Positions 44,285 through 52,549 of a DNA stretch of 64,000 nucleotides are shown here, in pieces; position 1 is the stretch's first letter, and each line of letters opens with the position of its first letter. The notes under the pieces were generated by a model. That model saw only the letters and a program-made list of their open reading frames with translations. It did no database searches and was not told the origin of the DNA. Source of the DNA: an uncultured Eubacteriales bacterium (GTDB taxonomy: Bacteria; Bacillota; Clostridia; Oscillospirales; UBA644). The position numbers were made by a program, and so were the translations under genes. Location of the stretch: NCBI GenBank assembly GCA_905207625.1, contig CAJLLT010000009.1:1-64000 (forward strand), in the 5' to 3' direction.

Positions 44285-44951
44285 ACATCTGTTTATAATC
44301 GAGGGCATAGACGGATCCGGAAAAACCACGCAGGTCACGGCTCTGCAGAAGCGTCTGGTGGATTGCGGCAAGGATGCGGTCCATATAAAACTTCCCAATT
44401 ACGACGATGATTCATCCGCTCTGGTGAAAATGTATCTGGGCGGACAGTTCGGTTCCGCTCCCGGAGATGTGAGTGCCTATGCCGCATCCTCCTTTTTTGC
44501 GGTCGACCGCTATGCGTCATACAAGAAATACTGGGGTAAGGATTATGAGCAGGGGAGAATAATAATCTCCGACCGCTACGTTACATCCAATATTCTGCAT
44601 CAGAGTTCCAAACTGCCCGAAGCCGAATTCGGAGATTTCTGCCGCTGGCTTTATGATTTTGAATATGTGAAACTCGGGTTGCCCGTACCTACCGCAGTGT
44701 TCTTTCTTGACGTTTCCCCGGAGATTTCCGTAGGACAGATGGAAAAGCGTTACCACGGCGACGAGTCCAAAAAAGATATTCACGAGAAAGATATGGAATA
44801 TCTGAAGAAATGCTATCTCGCCGGTGTGAAAGCCTGCGATGCTGTTCCCGGGTTCGTCCGCATAGAATGTGTCCGTGACGGAAAAATGAAAACGAAAGAA
44901 GAAATTTCGGATATAATTTTCGGCAATATGGAAAAATATATAGACAAATAA
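44277..44951 (+). CDS. tmk: thymidylate kinase-like nucleoside monophosphate kinase
   Basis: A 224-residue kinase with Walker A LFIIEGIDGSGKTTQ at residues 5-19, ISDRYVTSNILHQSSKL near 97 with the DR(Y/S) motif, and a lid region QMEKRYHGDESKKDIHEKD near 155. It matches clostridial dTMP kinases that differ somewhat from the standard tmk in length and lid. It is coupled to the TtcA-like gene by an eight-base overlap. Confidence 0.88.
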   Translation: MNKHLFIIEGIDGSGKTTQVTALQKRLVDCGKDAVHIKLPNYDDDSSALVKMYLGGQFGSAPGDVSAYAASSFFAVDRYASYKKYWGKDYEQGRIIISDRYVTSNILHQSSKLPEAEFGDFCRWLYDFEYVKLGLPVPTAVFFLDVSPEISVGQMEKRYHGDESKKDIHEKDMEYLKKCYLAGVKACDAVPGFVRIECVRDGKMKTKEEISDIIFGNMEKYIDK

Positions 44952-44969
44952 ACCTTTTTGTGGTAAAAT
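44941..44969 (+). promoter_or_regulatory. promoter at the end of tmk
   Basis: TAGACA (44941-44946), 17 nt ending TGG, TAAAAT (44964-44969). It would start transcription near 44976. Confidence 0.6.
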
Positions 44970-44973
44970 ATGT

Positions 44974-45060
44974 GGGGTATGGGGATACCTCGCCTGCGGC
45001 GGAATAACAGCCCCCCGGATACGGCAATACTACTGTCGGATCATATTTGCCGCCGTTTTT
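44974..45060 (+). ncRNA. candidate structured leader or small RNA between tmk and the DJ-1 gene
   Basis: It begins with an 8-bp hairpin around GGTAT-GGGG-ATACC (44974-44991). CGGCGG (44997-45002) then pairs with CCGCCG (45050-45055), followed by TTTTT, so it ends like a terminator about 20 bases before the next gene. No known riboswitch class is recognized. It could be an attenuating leader for the 45.1-48.7 kb operon. Confidence 0.45.
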
Positions 45061-45079
45061 GAAAGGACATTTATTGCGT

Positions 45080-45616
45080 ATGGTGTATTTTCTGCTTGCA
45101 GACGGTTTTGAAGAGGCTGAGGCCGTTCTCCCGTTTGATGTGCTCTGCCGTGCGGGAGTGGAGATCCGCCTTGCCGGCGCAGACAGCCTCGACGTAAAAT
45201 GTAAACACGGTATTGTTTTTCATTGTGATATGCTGATACGGGATGTGTCGGTCTCCGCCGGGGATATGATAGTTCTTCCCGGAGGTATACCCGGTGTTCC
45301 GAATCTTGACAGGGCGGAGGGCTTCGACGCCCTTCTTCGCACCGCTTGCAGCGCGGGGGCATATATTGCCGCGATCTGTGCCGCGCCGACACTTCTCGGG
45401 AAAAGGGGATTGCTTAAAGGGAAGAAAGCCATAAGCTATCCCGGGACGGAAGGGGAACTTTCCGGCGCCGAGATCTGTGACTGTAAAGTCGTCAGGGACG
45501 GGAATATCATAACTTCAAAGGCTGCTGGAACAGCAACGGATTTCGGTCTGGAACTGGTGAAAGTCTTAAAAGGTGAAGAAGTGTCTGATAAGGTCAGAGC
45601 TTCAGTGTGCTATTGA
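45080..45616 (+). CDS. DJ-1/PfpI family protein
   Basis: A 178-residue protein of the DJ-1/ThiJ fold. FLLADGFEEAEAV (with the conserved glutamate) is at residues 4-16, IVLPGGIPGVPNL near 70 and the nucleophile elbow AAICAAPTLLGKRG near 100 with the reactive cysteine. Members act as deglycases, chaperones or redox-sensitive proteins, and the role here is not determined. A TTG two codons upstream (45074) is closer to the AAAGGA site and could be the true start. It is the first gene of a run ending with the O-methyltransferase. Confidence 0.88.
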   Translation: MVYFLLADGFEEAEAVLPFDVLCRAGVEIRLAGADSLDVKCKHGIVFHCDMLIRDVSVSAGDMIVLPGGIPGVPNLDRAEGFDALLRTACSAGAYIAAICAAPTLLGKRGLLKGKKAISYPGTEGELSGAEICDCKVVRDGNIITSKAAGTATDFGLELVKVLKGEEVSDKVRASVCY

Positions 45617-45629
45617 CGGAGGAAATAGA

Positions 45630-46196
45630 ATGGATATCAGAATAATCAAGAATTCGCTTCGGGAGGAGTTCCGGGCAAGACGGAATGCTCTCTCGGCGGA
45701 AGAAAAATCGGTACGGGACGATAAGATCGCCGATGTTTTTCTGAAATCGCTTACTTATAAATATGCGTCGCAGATACTTCTCTATGTTTCCACCGATGAG
45801 GAGATCTCGACCCGCAGAATAATCAATACCGCCATCGCCGACGGTAAAAAAGTGTTTGCTCCTCACTGTTTTGAGGATGCCAGAATGGAATATTTCAGAA
45901 TTGACGGTCCCGACAGCCTTGAGGACGGTCAGTTCGGTATAAAAGCCCCTCCGGTTGACGCTGAGACGTATTCTCCGCAACCTTCGGACGTTTGCATCGT
46001 TCCGGCCATGTCTTACGATAAAGAGGGCTTCCGTCTGGGGTACGGAAAGGGTTTCTACGACCGTTTCCTTCCTAAATTCCTCGGAGTAAAAATAGGTTTT
46101 TGCTACAACGATTTCATGTCCGCCAAGCTTCCCAGAGGCAGATTTGATATCGCTGTTGATATGATAATCACGGAAAAAGGGGTAACCGTCCTGTGA
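45630..46196 (+). CDS. 5-formyltetrahydrofolate cyclo-ligase
   Basis: Converts 5-formyl-THF to 5,10-methenyl-THF with ATP, returning an inhibitory folate to the one-carbon pool. The 188-residue protein has SLREEFRARRNALS at the N-terminus, an ATP-site region FAPHCFEDARMEYFRI and the signature GFRLGYGKGFYDRFL near residue 134. GGAGG lies nine bases before the ATG at 45630. Its stop overlaps the next start codon. Confidence 0.93.
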   Translation: MDIRIIKNSLREEFRARRNALSAEEKSVRDDKIADVFLKSLTYKYASQILLYVSTDEEISTRRIINTAIADGKKVFAPHCFEDARMEYFRIDGPDSLEDGQFGIKAPPVDAETYSPQPSDVCIVPAMSYDKEGFRLGYGKGFYDRFLPKFLGVKIGFCYNDFMSAKLPRGRFDIAVDMIITEKGVTVL

Positions 46197-47038
46197 AAAG
46201 GCTGTTGCCCGCAGTAGCCGTATGTGCGGTTATAGTTTTCGTACTGCGGTTGTTGGGTACATTTGATTTTCCTGCCCGCGAAACGGTTTATACCGTGGTC
46301 AGCGTACTACTCTTTGTGGGCGGCGGAATGATACTCAAGGTCATGTCCCCAGAGGTGCGGTTTAGGCGTTTTTTTGCTATGCGCCCGCTGAAAAAGGGGG
46401 ATTTCGGTATCCTTGTGTGGCTTACTGTCCTGGTTATGTCCGGGAGCCTGCTACTGAATTATCTTTCGGTTATAGTGTTCTCCGCCTTCGGCAAACAGAT
46501 TCCCGTAAGTTCCTTTGCGTCACTTGATACCGGAGGGATCCTTCTGAGGCTCCTTTATGCCGCGGTTATTCCGGCAATATTTGAGGAGTTCTTTTTCAGA
46601 GGCGCCGTTCTCAGTTATCTGAACGAAGACCGGTCCCGCACGGTGAAAGCTTTGTTGCTTTCTTCCGTACTCTTTGCCCTTGTCCACGGGTCGTATTATT
46701 ACATTGTGTCCAACATATTTGCCGGGGTGGTCTTCGGCCTGATAATTTATATGACCGGCAGCCTTTATGTGGCTGTGCTGTCGCATTTTCTCAGCAATTC
46801 ACTTTCATATCTGCTGTACATGAATGCGGACAAGCTGGAGGATTCTTCTTCTGCAAAACTGATGATGTGTATCCTCGGGTTGTTATTCCTTGTGGCGCTG
46901 TACAGATCTTTGGGCAGTTTTATCAAAAGATACAAACGTCAGCTGCGGGACGAACGTCCCATGATGAATGAAGGAGACAAGGTATGGCAAGCAAAAAAAG
47001 AAGAAAGAAGACAGCGAAAAAAGTCGCAAAACTCGTAA
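46193..47038 (+). CDS. CPBP-family intramembrane protease
   Basis: A 281-residue protein with about seven to eight membrane spans and the CPBP (Abi/Rce1) motifs EEFFFRGAVLSYL near residue 126, FALVHGSYYY near 160 and HFLSNSLSYLLY near 197. These supply the glutamate-histidine catalytic center of intramembrane proteases of the CAAX-protease superfamily. Substrates in bacteria are mostly unknown. It starts at a GTG overlapping the previous stop, and its last 55 bases overlap the mltG start. Confidence 0.87.
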   Translation: MKRLLPAVAVCAVIVFVLRLLGTFDFPARETVYTVVSVLLFVGGGMILKVMSPEVRFRRFFAMRPLKKGDFGILVWLTVLVMSGSLLLNYLSVIVFSAFGKQIPVSSFASLDTGGILLRLLYAAVIPAIFEEFFFRGAVLSYLNEDRSRTVKALLLSSVLFALVHGSYYYIVSNIFAGVVFGLIIYMTGSLYVAVLSHFLSNSLSYLLYMNADKLEDSSSAKLMMCILGLLFLVALYRSLGSFIKRYKRQLRDERPMMNEGDKVWQAKKEERRQRKKSQNS

Positions 47039-48036
47039 TTTGCGGCGTTATTCTCGTGGCTCTCGCGGTAGGTGTCTTTTTTGTAATAGATGTACTTAAC
47101 GATGCCCGGGGAAACGGCGGAAAAGGTGAGGTCTCCAGTTTTGTTATCGAGAAAGGGGACGGTGCGGCAAAGGTCTGCCAGACTCTGGCTCAGGCGGGAG
47201 CTGTGAAGTATCCCGGGGTCTTCAGGCTTTATCTGAAAATGTCCGGAGCTTCTTCAAAGCTTCAGGTCGGGGAGTTCGAAATTGAAAAGGGCTCCGGTTA
47301 CGACGCTATAATTTCCCTTATAACCACGACTCAGGTCCGTCACGAGACCGTCAGGGTCCGTTTTACCGAAGGGTGGACCGTGGAACAGTTTGTCGATGCT
47401 CTTGTAAAAGCAGGTGTCGGATCTGAAGACCGGTATCGGCAGGTGCTCAATGGCTGGGATTTCGGCTATGATTATATACCCGAGGCCGGGACGGAAAACC
47501 GCATGGAGGGCTTCCTCTATCCCGACACCTATGAGTTCTACGTTGACGCAAAGGAAGAGGACGTTATCCGTAAACTTGTCAATGCCTTTGACTCAAAGAT
47601 GCGTTCTGCCGGCGTATTCGATGCCGTTAAGGAAAAGGGACTGGACTTTTATGATACCCTGATACTTGCCTCCATTGTGGAAAAAGAGGGGCAGCTTGCG
47701 GAGGAACAGCCCATTATCGCTTCCGTTTTTATGAACAGACTTAAAATCAATATGAAACTTCAGAGCTGTGCCACTGTGAACTATGTCCTTGAGGAGAAGC
47801 ATTTTATTCTGACCTATGAAGATATGGCGACAGAGAGTCCGTACAATACTTATCTTTACTCCGGGCTTACACCGACTCCGATCTCCAACCCGACCGCGAC
47901 CACGATGCTTGCCGCGATAAATCCCGCGGATACGGATTATCTGTATTTCCTGTCGAAAAACGACGGGACAGGCAGCAGTGCCTTTGCCCGCACCCTGGCG
48001 GAACACAATAAAAACATTCAGAAATACCTGAAATAA
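46984..48036 (+). CDS. mltG: endolytic murein transglycosylase MltG
   Basis: A membrane-anchored YceG-family enzyme that cuts nascent glycan strands and limits their length. The 350-residue protein has a basic N-terminus and one membrane span (residues 17-38), a LysM-like region (residues 45-105: FVIEKGDGAAKVCQTLAQAG), and the catalytic domain with ILASIVEKEGQ (catalytic glutamate near residue 226) and SVFMNRLKINMKLQSCATVNYVL. The ATG has GGAGACAAGG just upstream. The start lies within the previous gene, an unusually long 55-bp overlap. Confidence 0.93.
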   Translation: MASKKRRKKTAKKVAKLVICGVILVALAVGVFFVIDVLNDARGNGGKGEVSSFVIEKGDGAAKVCQTLAQAGAVKYPGVFRLYLKMSGASSKLQVGEFEIEKGSGYDAIISLITTTQVRHETVRVRFTEGWTVEQFVDALVKAGVGSEDRYRQVLNGWDFGYDYIPEAGTENRMEGFLYPDTYEFYVDAKEEDVIRKLVNAFDSKMRSAGVFDAVKEKGLDFYDTLILASIVEKEGQLAEEQPIIASVFMNRLKINMKLQSCATVNYVLEEKHFILTYEDMATESPYNTYLYSGLTPTPISNPTATTMLAAINPADTDYLYFLSKNDGTGSSAFARTLAEHNKNIQKYLK

Positions 48037-48049
48037 AACCGGAGGACAA

Positions 48050-48691
48050 GTGGAAAAGGACGGACTCGTTTTCGGGCATATAACCGAATATCTTCATTCT
48101 GTCCGGCGCCAGCGCACCGGAGAGCTGGGAAAACTCGAAAGGGAAAGCCGGCTTGCGGGACTGCCCGTTTCCGATCCGGAGACCTCTGATCTTCTTGAGA
48201 TACTGTGTCTTTTGCGGAAACCGGGGAGGATACTGGAAATAGGTACCTGCGTAGGGTTTTCGGCGCTGCTGATGGAAAGCGTCTGCCCTGATGCGGAAAT
48301 AATCACACTTGAACGTAACCCCGCAATGATTGCGCCTGCCAGGGAAAATTTCAAGCGTTTTTCCTCCGGGGTAAAAATGATCGAGGGGGATGCGGTTCAG
48401 ATTCTTCCCGCTATGGATCCGTCCTTCGACCTGATATACATAGATGCTGCCAAGGGGCAGTATCCGGTCTTCCTTGAACAGGCACTGAGACTTCTTTCTC
48501 CTGAAGGGGTCATTATCTGTGACAATGTGCTTTTCAACGGTATGGTGGCAACCGGAAAGCCTGACAGACACAGGAACAAGACAATCGTTGTCCGGCTGGG
48601 GGAATTTCTCGACCGGCTGGAGAGGGAGGAAAGCCTCAAGACGGTTATTCTTCCCATAAGTGATGGGGTCACCGTGTCCGTGCGTGTGTAA
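48050..48691 (+). CDS. class I SAM-dependent O-methyltransferase (TrmR/YrrM-like)
   Basis: A 213-residue methyltransferase with the SAM-binding motif ILEIGTCVGFSALLM near residue 62, LERNPAMI near 87 and FDLIYIDAAKGQYPVFLEQ near 126, followed by VIICDNVLFNGMVA. This is the COMT-like O-methyltransferase family. In Bacillus the mltG-adjacent homologue (TrmR/YrrM) methylates 5-hydroxyuridine of the tRNA wobble position. The same neighbourhood here supports that role by analogy. It starts at GTG with GGAGGA close upstream. Confidence 0.88.
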   Translation: MEKDGLVFGHITEYLHSVRRQRTGELGKLERESRLAGLPVSDPETSDLLEILCLLRKPGRILEIGTCVGFSALLMESVCPDAEIITLERNPAMIAPARENFKRFSSGVKMIEGDAVQILPAMDPSFDLIYIDAAKGQYPVFLEQALRLLSPEGVIICDNVLFNGMVATGKPDRHRNKTIVVRLGEFLDRLEREESLKTVILPISDGVTVSVRV

Positions 48692-48716
48692 ACCCGTCCG
48701 TTATATGCGATCTGCC

Positions 48717-48746
48717 GAAACGCTCCTCCGGAGCGTTTCTTTTTGC
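48717..48746 (+). terminator. terminator after the O-methyltransferase gene
   Basis: GAAACGCTCC pairs with GGAGCGTTTC around a short TCC-type loop, followed by TTTTTG. Confidence 0.9.
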
Positions 48747-48820
48747 GTCCGGCATATAATGGGTTATGAATGGTACGGCTTTTACCATAAAAAAAGGCTT
48801 CTTTTGTCACATTTAAGTCA

Positions 48821-48849
48821 TTGAATTTATTCCGTTTTTATGGTAGAAT
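48821..48849 (+). promoter_or_regulatory. sigma-A promoter of pckG
   Basis: TTGAAT (48821-48826), 17 nt ending TGG, TAGAAT (48844-48849). Confidence 0.75.
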
Positions 48850-48911
48850 CTATACTGAGGAAAATCGGGTCTGCCATAAGGCGGTATCGAATAATGTAAA
48901 GGGGTGTTTTT

Positions 48912-50678
48912 ATGACTAACAATAAGTTCGTCCTTGACTGGATCGACGAACAGGTCAAACTCTGCAAACCTGATAAAGTCGTCTGGATAGACGGTAGTAA
49001 TGAACAGCGTGACGCTCTCCGTGCCGAGGCTTGCGCCACCGGAGAGATAATCAAGCTCAATCAGGAGAAGCTTCCCGGATGCTATCTTCACAGAACTGCG
49101 GTCAACGACGTTGCCCGTGTCGAAGGCAGAACCTTCATTTGCACCAAGACCAAGGAAGAGGCAGGTAATACAAACAACTGGTGCGATCCTGATGAGATGC
49201 ATGCAAAACTCAACGCTCTCTATGACGGCTCCATGATCGGCAAGACCATGTACGTCATTCCTTATTCCATGGGAATTGTCGGCTCTCCTTTCGCCAAGAT
49301 CGGTTTTGAGCTGACCGACTCCATATATGTCGTTCTGAACATGATAATCATGACCAGAGTCGGAACCAAAGTCGTTGAGGCTCTCGGTGACAGCAGCGAT
49401 TTTGTCAAAGGACTTCACGCAAAGAAGGATCTTGACGAAGAAAACAGATATATCGTTCAGTTCCCCCAGGAGAACTCTATCTGCTCCGTCAACTCCGGTT
49501 ACGGCGGGAACGTTCTTCTCGGTAAGAAGTGCTTTGCTCTGCGTATAGCTTCCTATCTTGCCAATAAGGAAGGCTGGATGGCTGAACATATGCTTATTCT
49601 CGGCCTTGAGAATCCCCAGGGAGAGATTCACTACATATGTGCGGCGTTCCCCTCTGCCTGCGGCAAGACCAACCTTGCGATGCTCATTCCCCCTGAAATA
49701 TTCAAGAAACAGGGTTACAAAGTATGGTGCGTAGGTGATGATATTTCCTGGTTGCGTATCGGACCCGACGGCCGTCTGTGGGCTATAAACCCCGAGAACG
49801 GTTTCTTCGGTGTTGCTCCCGGCACCAACCTCAAGTCCAATCCCAATGCGCTTCATACCACTGAAAAAGAGACCATCTTCACCAATGTCGTCCAGAATCT
49901 CGATGACGATACCGTGTGGTGGGAAGGACTCGACAAGAATCCGCCCAAGAATGCTCTCAACTGGAAGGGCGAGAAGTGGGACTGCACAGACGGAAGCAAG
50001 GGTGCACATCCCAACTCCAGATTTACCGCAATGGCTACCAACTGCCCCTGCCTGTCCAAGGAGTTCAACAACCCCAACGGTGTTCCGATAGACGCTATCG
50101 TCTTCGGCGGCAGACGTGCAAAGACCGCACCTCTGGTATATCAGAGCTTTGACTGGAACCACGGTGTGTTTGTCGGTTCCGCAATGGCCTCCGAGACCAC
50201 CGCTGCGGCTTCCGGAGCTGTCGGTGTGGTTCGCCGTGATCCTATGGCTATGCTGCCCTTTGCCGGTTACAATATGGGCGACTACTGGGCTCACTGGATC
50301 GATATGGGCAAGAAGATCCCCAATCCTCCGAAGATCTTCCACGTCAACTGGTTCAGAACTGATGACGAAGGTCATTTCATCTGGCCCGGATTCGGCGACA
50401 ATATGCGTGTCCTTCTCTGGATACTTGACCGTTGCGCCGGAAAGGCAGATGCCGTTGAAAGCCCGATAGGCTACCTGCCCAAGGCTGAGGATATCAATAT
50501 TGAAGGACTTGAGAGTGAGGGTATCACTCTTGACGTTGTCAAGGGCCTGCTGTCCGTTGACAAGCAGCTGTGGAAAGAAGATGCCGCAGGTGTCCGTGAG
50601 TTTTACGACAAGGTCGGAAGCCACGTTCCCGCGGAACTTGAAGCTCAGCTTGCAGCCCTCAACGAAAGACTTAAGTAA
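48912..50678 (+). CDS. pckG: phosphoenolpyruvate carboxykinase (GTP)
   Basis: Interconverts oxaloacetate and PEP with GTP/GDP. The 588-residue protein is the GTP class: kinase P-loop AAFPSACGKTNLAML near residue 243, NPENGFFGVAPGTN near 294, DGSKGAHPNSRFTA near 362, GRRAKTAPLVYQ near 398 and FAGYNMGDYWAHW near 450. In an anaerobe it may run toward oxaloacetate for succinate or C4 formation, or toward gluconeogenesis. Codon use is strongly biased as in nifJ. It is followed by its own terminator. Confidence 0.97.
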   Translation: MTNNKFVLDWIDEQVKLCKPDKVVWIDGSNEQRDALRAEACATGEIIKLNQEKLPGCYLHRTAVNDVARVEGRTFICTKTKEEAGNTNNWCDPDEMHAKLNALYDGSMIGKTMYVIPYSMGIVGSPFAKIGFELTDSIYVVLNMIIMTRVGTKVVEALGDSSDFVKGLHAKKDLDEENRYIVQFPQENSICSVNSGYGGNVLLGKKCFALRIASYLANKEGWMAEHMLILGLENPQGEIHYICAAFPSACGKTNLAMLIPPEIFKKQGYKVWCVGDDISWLRIGPDGRLWAINPENGFFGVAPGTNLKSNPNALHTTEKETIFTNVVQNLDDDTVWWEGLDKNPPKNALNWKGEKWDCTDGSKGAHPNSRFTAMATNCPCLSKEFNNPNGVPIDAIVFGGRRAKTAPLVYQSFDWNHGVFVGSAMASETTAAASGAVGVVRRDPMAMLPFAGYNMGDYWAHWIDMGKKIPNPPKIFHVNWFRTDDEGHFIWPGFGDNMRVLLWILDRCAGKADAVESPIGYLPKAEDINIEGLESEGITLDVVKGLLSVDKQLWKEDAAGVREFYDKVGSHVPAELEAQLAALNERLK

Positions 50679-50688
50679 GACCGAATAC

Positions 50689-50712
50689 AGAGGGGCTTTA
50701 TGCCCCTCTTTT
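50689..50712 (+). terminator. terminator after pckG
   Basis: AGAGGGGC pairs with GCCCCTCT around TTTAT, followed by TTTCT. Confidence 0.88.
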
Positions 50713-50728
50713 CTATTGTGAGGAAAGA

Positions 50729-51361
50729 ATGGATCTTAACGGAATCAAAGCCAATTTTCTCGGCGACAGTATAACTGCCGGTTACGGAATGCCCATAACC
50801 GATAAAGATAAGATATATCTGAATGTACTCAAAAGGGAATGCGGACTTGCCGAAGCCCGTAATTACGGTGTGAGCGGTTCCAGAATCGCTCCTCAGCCCG
50901 ATGATGACAATTCTTATGTGGAACGGTATCAGTCCATGGACGATGACGCCGATCTTGTGGTTGTTTTCGGCGGAACAAATGACTACGGTCACGGGACGGC
51001 GCCCATAGGAACATTCGACGACCGTACGCCTGTTTCCTTTTACGGTTCTCTGCATACTCTTTTTTCCGGTCTGATAGAGAAATATCCGAAGGCTGAGATA
51101 GTGGTCATGACACCGCTTCACCGGGAAACGGAAGCCGAACCCAGCGCAAACAGCGGACTGGTTCTGCGGGACTACTGCGAAATGATAAAACAGGTCGCGG
51201 AGTATTACGCAATACCGGTACTCGATTTGTTTGCGACTTCTCTTATACAGCCTGTAAATCCCGTGCAGAGGGAAAGATTCTGCCCGGACGGTCTTCATCC
51301 CAATCAGGAGGGACAGCGCCACATCGCTTCCAGGCTCAGGGGATTCCTGCAGACACTCTGA
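50729..51361 (+). CDS. SGNH/GDSL-family hydrolase
   Basis: A 210-residue esterase/lipase-type protein. Block I is FLGDSITAGYGM near residue 10 with the nucleophile serine, block III is FGGTNDYGHG near 81 and block V is CPDGLHPNQEGQRHIA near 190 with the Asp-His pair. It has no signal peptide, so it is probably cytosolic. The substrate (carbohydrate ester, lipid or thioester) cannot be told. It follows the pckG terminator closely, and I see no good promoter, so it may depend on read-through. Confidence 0.9.
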   Translation: MDLNGIKANFLGDSITAGYGMPITDKDKIYLNVLKRECGLAEARNYGVSGSRIAPQPDDDNSYVERYQSMDDDADLVVVFGGTNDYGHGTAPIGTFDDRTPVSFYGSLHTLFSGLIEKYPKAEIVVMTPLHRETEAEPSANSGLVLRDYCEMIKQVAEYYAIPVLDLFATSLIQPVNPVQRERFCPDGLHPNQEGQRHIASRLRGFLQTL

Positions 51362-51381
51362 CCGTTATATTTTGAATAAAA

Positions 51382-51416
51382 CACCCTGTAATACGGAAAA
51401 TACGTATTATGGGGTG
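51382..51416 (+). promoter_or_regulatory. 14-bp hairpin that buries the yetF ribosome site
   Basis: CACCCTGTAATACG (51382-51395) pairs with CGTATTATGGGGTG (51403-51416), two G-U pairs included. The GGGGTG arm is the apparent ribosome site, seven bases before the yetF ATG. ATTTTTC follows, so it may also act as a terminator for the upstream gene. Confidence 0.6.
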
Positions 51417-51423
51417 ATTTTTC

Positions 51424-52059
51424 ATGCTTACAGTGCTGATCAGAACAGCGATATTTTATTTTCTGACAATGCTTGCAATGCGTTTTATGGGAAAACGTCA
51501 GATAGGGGAGCTTGAACCGGCGGAGCTTGTCGTGACTATTATTATCTCCGAACTCGCGACAATTCCCATTCAGGATCCCGCATCACCGCTGATTAATTCC
51601 GTCATTGCTATATTTGCCCTTGCGTCAATGGAAATACTGATTTCCGCAATTTCAATGAAAAGCAATTTTTTTCGCACGGTCATGTCAGGCAAATACAGTG
51701 TGATAATTGAAAACGGAAGAATAAATCAGACGAATATGCGCCGGTCGCATCTGACCCTTGACGAGCTTTTTGAAGAAATACGTCAGCACGGGGCGACGGA
51801 ACTGGAACAGGTCCGGTTATGCGTAATAGAAACCAGCGGAAAAATGAGTGTTTTTCTTAAAAATCAGACCGAAAAGGGGACCTTGCCCCTGATCCTGATT
51901 GTGGACGGCAAGGCTGTGAAAGAAAATATCCTGAAAGCGGGTTTGACCGAGAATACCGTGGAGAAAATGGCGAAGACCAGAGGATTCAACGGAGTGAAGG
52001 ATGTTTTCTGCCTTGAATATCATGATGGAAAAATGAGCTGGACAGGAAAGGAGAACTGA
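51424..52059 (+). CDS. DUF421 (YetF-family) membrane protein
   Basis: A 211-residue protein with three N-terminal membrane spans (to about residue 75), containing the family signature RFMGKRQIGELEPAELVVTIIISELATIPIQDP at residues 20-52 (written in part here), and a cytosolic beta-rich C-terminal domain. YetF/YrbG proteins are widespread in spore-formers. Bacillus homologues contribute to germination or membrane properties, but the biochemical role is unclear. A DUF4363 gene follows by one base, a common pairing. Confidence 0.88.
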   Translation: MLTVLIRTAIFYFLTMLAMRFMGKRQIGELEPAELVVTIIISELATIPIQDPASPLINSVIAIFALASMEILISAISMKSNFFRTVMSGKYSVIIENGRINQTNMRRSHLTLDELFEEIRQHGATELEQVRLCVIETSGKMSVFLKNQTEKGTLPLILIVDGKAVKENILKAGLTENTVEKMAKTRGFNGVKDVFCLEYHDGKMSWTGKEN

Positions 52060-52060
52060 T

Positions 52061-52435
52061 ATGAACGGAAGGGTAGCCGCCGCAATTATAATCCTTGCAG
52101 CCGTGACGCTTGTGGGGCTTCTGGGAATGTATTATCTGAAGAATATCAGCCTGGAGCTTTGCGCTATGGTGGACGATATGAAGGAGAGCGAAGACGAAGG
52201 GGAGCTTTTACAGCTTTTTGAGCAGTTTAAAAAGGAGTATTCCCGATATTCCACCGCAATGACTCTTTTCGCGGACAACGGGAATATATATGATATAGAT
52301 CTTTCCGTCCGGAAGGCGGAGGGGCTTATGAAAAAGGGGATAAACGAGGAACTTATCTCCGAACTTGCGAACATTGCCGGAGCGATAAATGACGTGTATC
52401 AGCGGATGCGTCCCAATTTGAAAAATATTCTGTAA
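52061..52435 (+). CDS. DUF4363-family protein
   Basis: A 124-residue protein with one N-terminal membrane span (residues 5-26) and an all-helical domain (KKEYSRYSTAMTLFADNGN..., then ISELANIAGAINDVYQRM). The family has unknown function and is often found after DUF421 genes, as here, where the two are separated by a single base and so are probably coupled in translation and function. Confidence 0.78.
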   Translation: MNGRVAAAIIILAAVTLVGLLGMYYLKNISLELCAMVDDMKESEDEGELLQLFEQFKKEYSRYSTAMTLFADNGNIYDIDLSVRKAEGLMKKGINEELISELANIAGAINDVYQRMRPNLKNIL

Positions 52436-52450
52436 GTTTTTGGTATACTC

Positions 52451-52479
52451 TTGATTTTTCCTGAAAAATAGTGTATAAT
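52451..52479 (+). promoter_or_regulatory. sigma-A promoter of galK
   Basis: TTGATT (52451-52456), 17 nt, TATAAT (52474-52479). Confidence 0.8.
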
Positions 52480-52549
52480 AGACATAACTACGCAAAGTAT
52501 AGATGCAGTTTTTGTGCTGCGGGCTTTTGACGAAAGGTTGGTCACTATT

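Noticed and set aside
44974..45060. Signal recognition particle RNA, ZTP or THF riboswitch
   Set aside because: The conserved core sequences of these RNAs are absent. Only the general hairpin-plus-terminator layout is similar.
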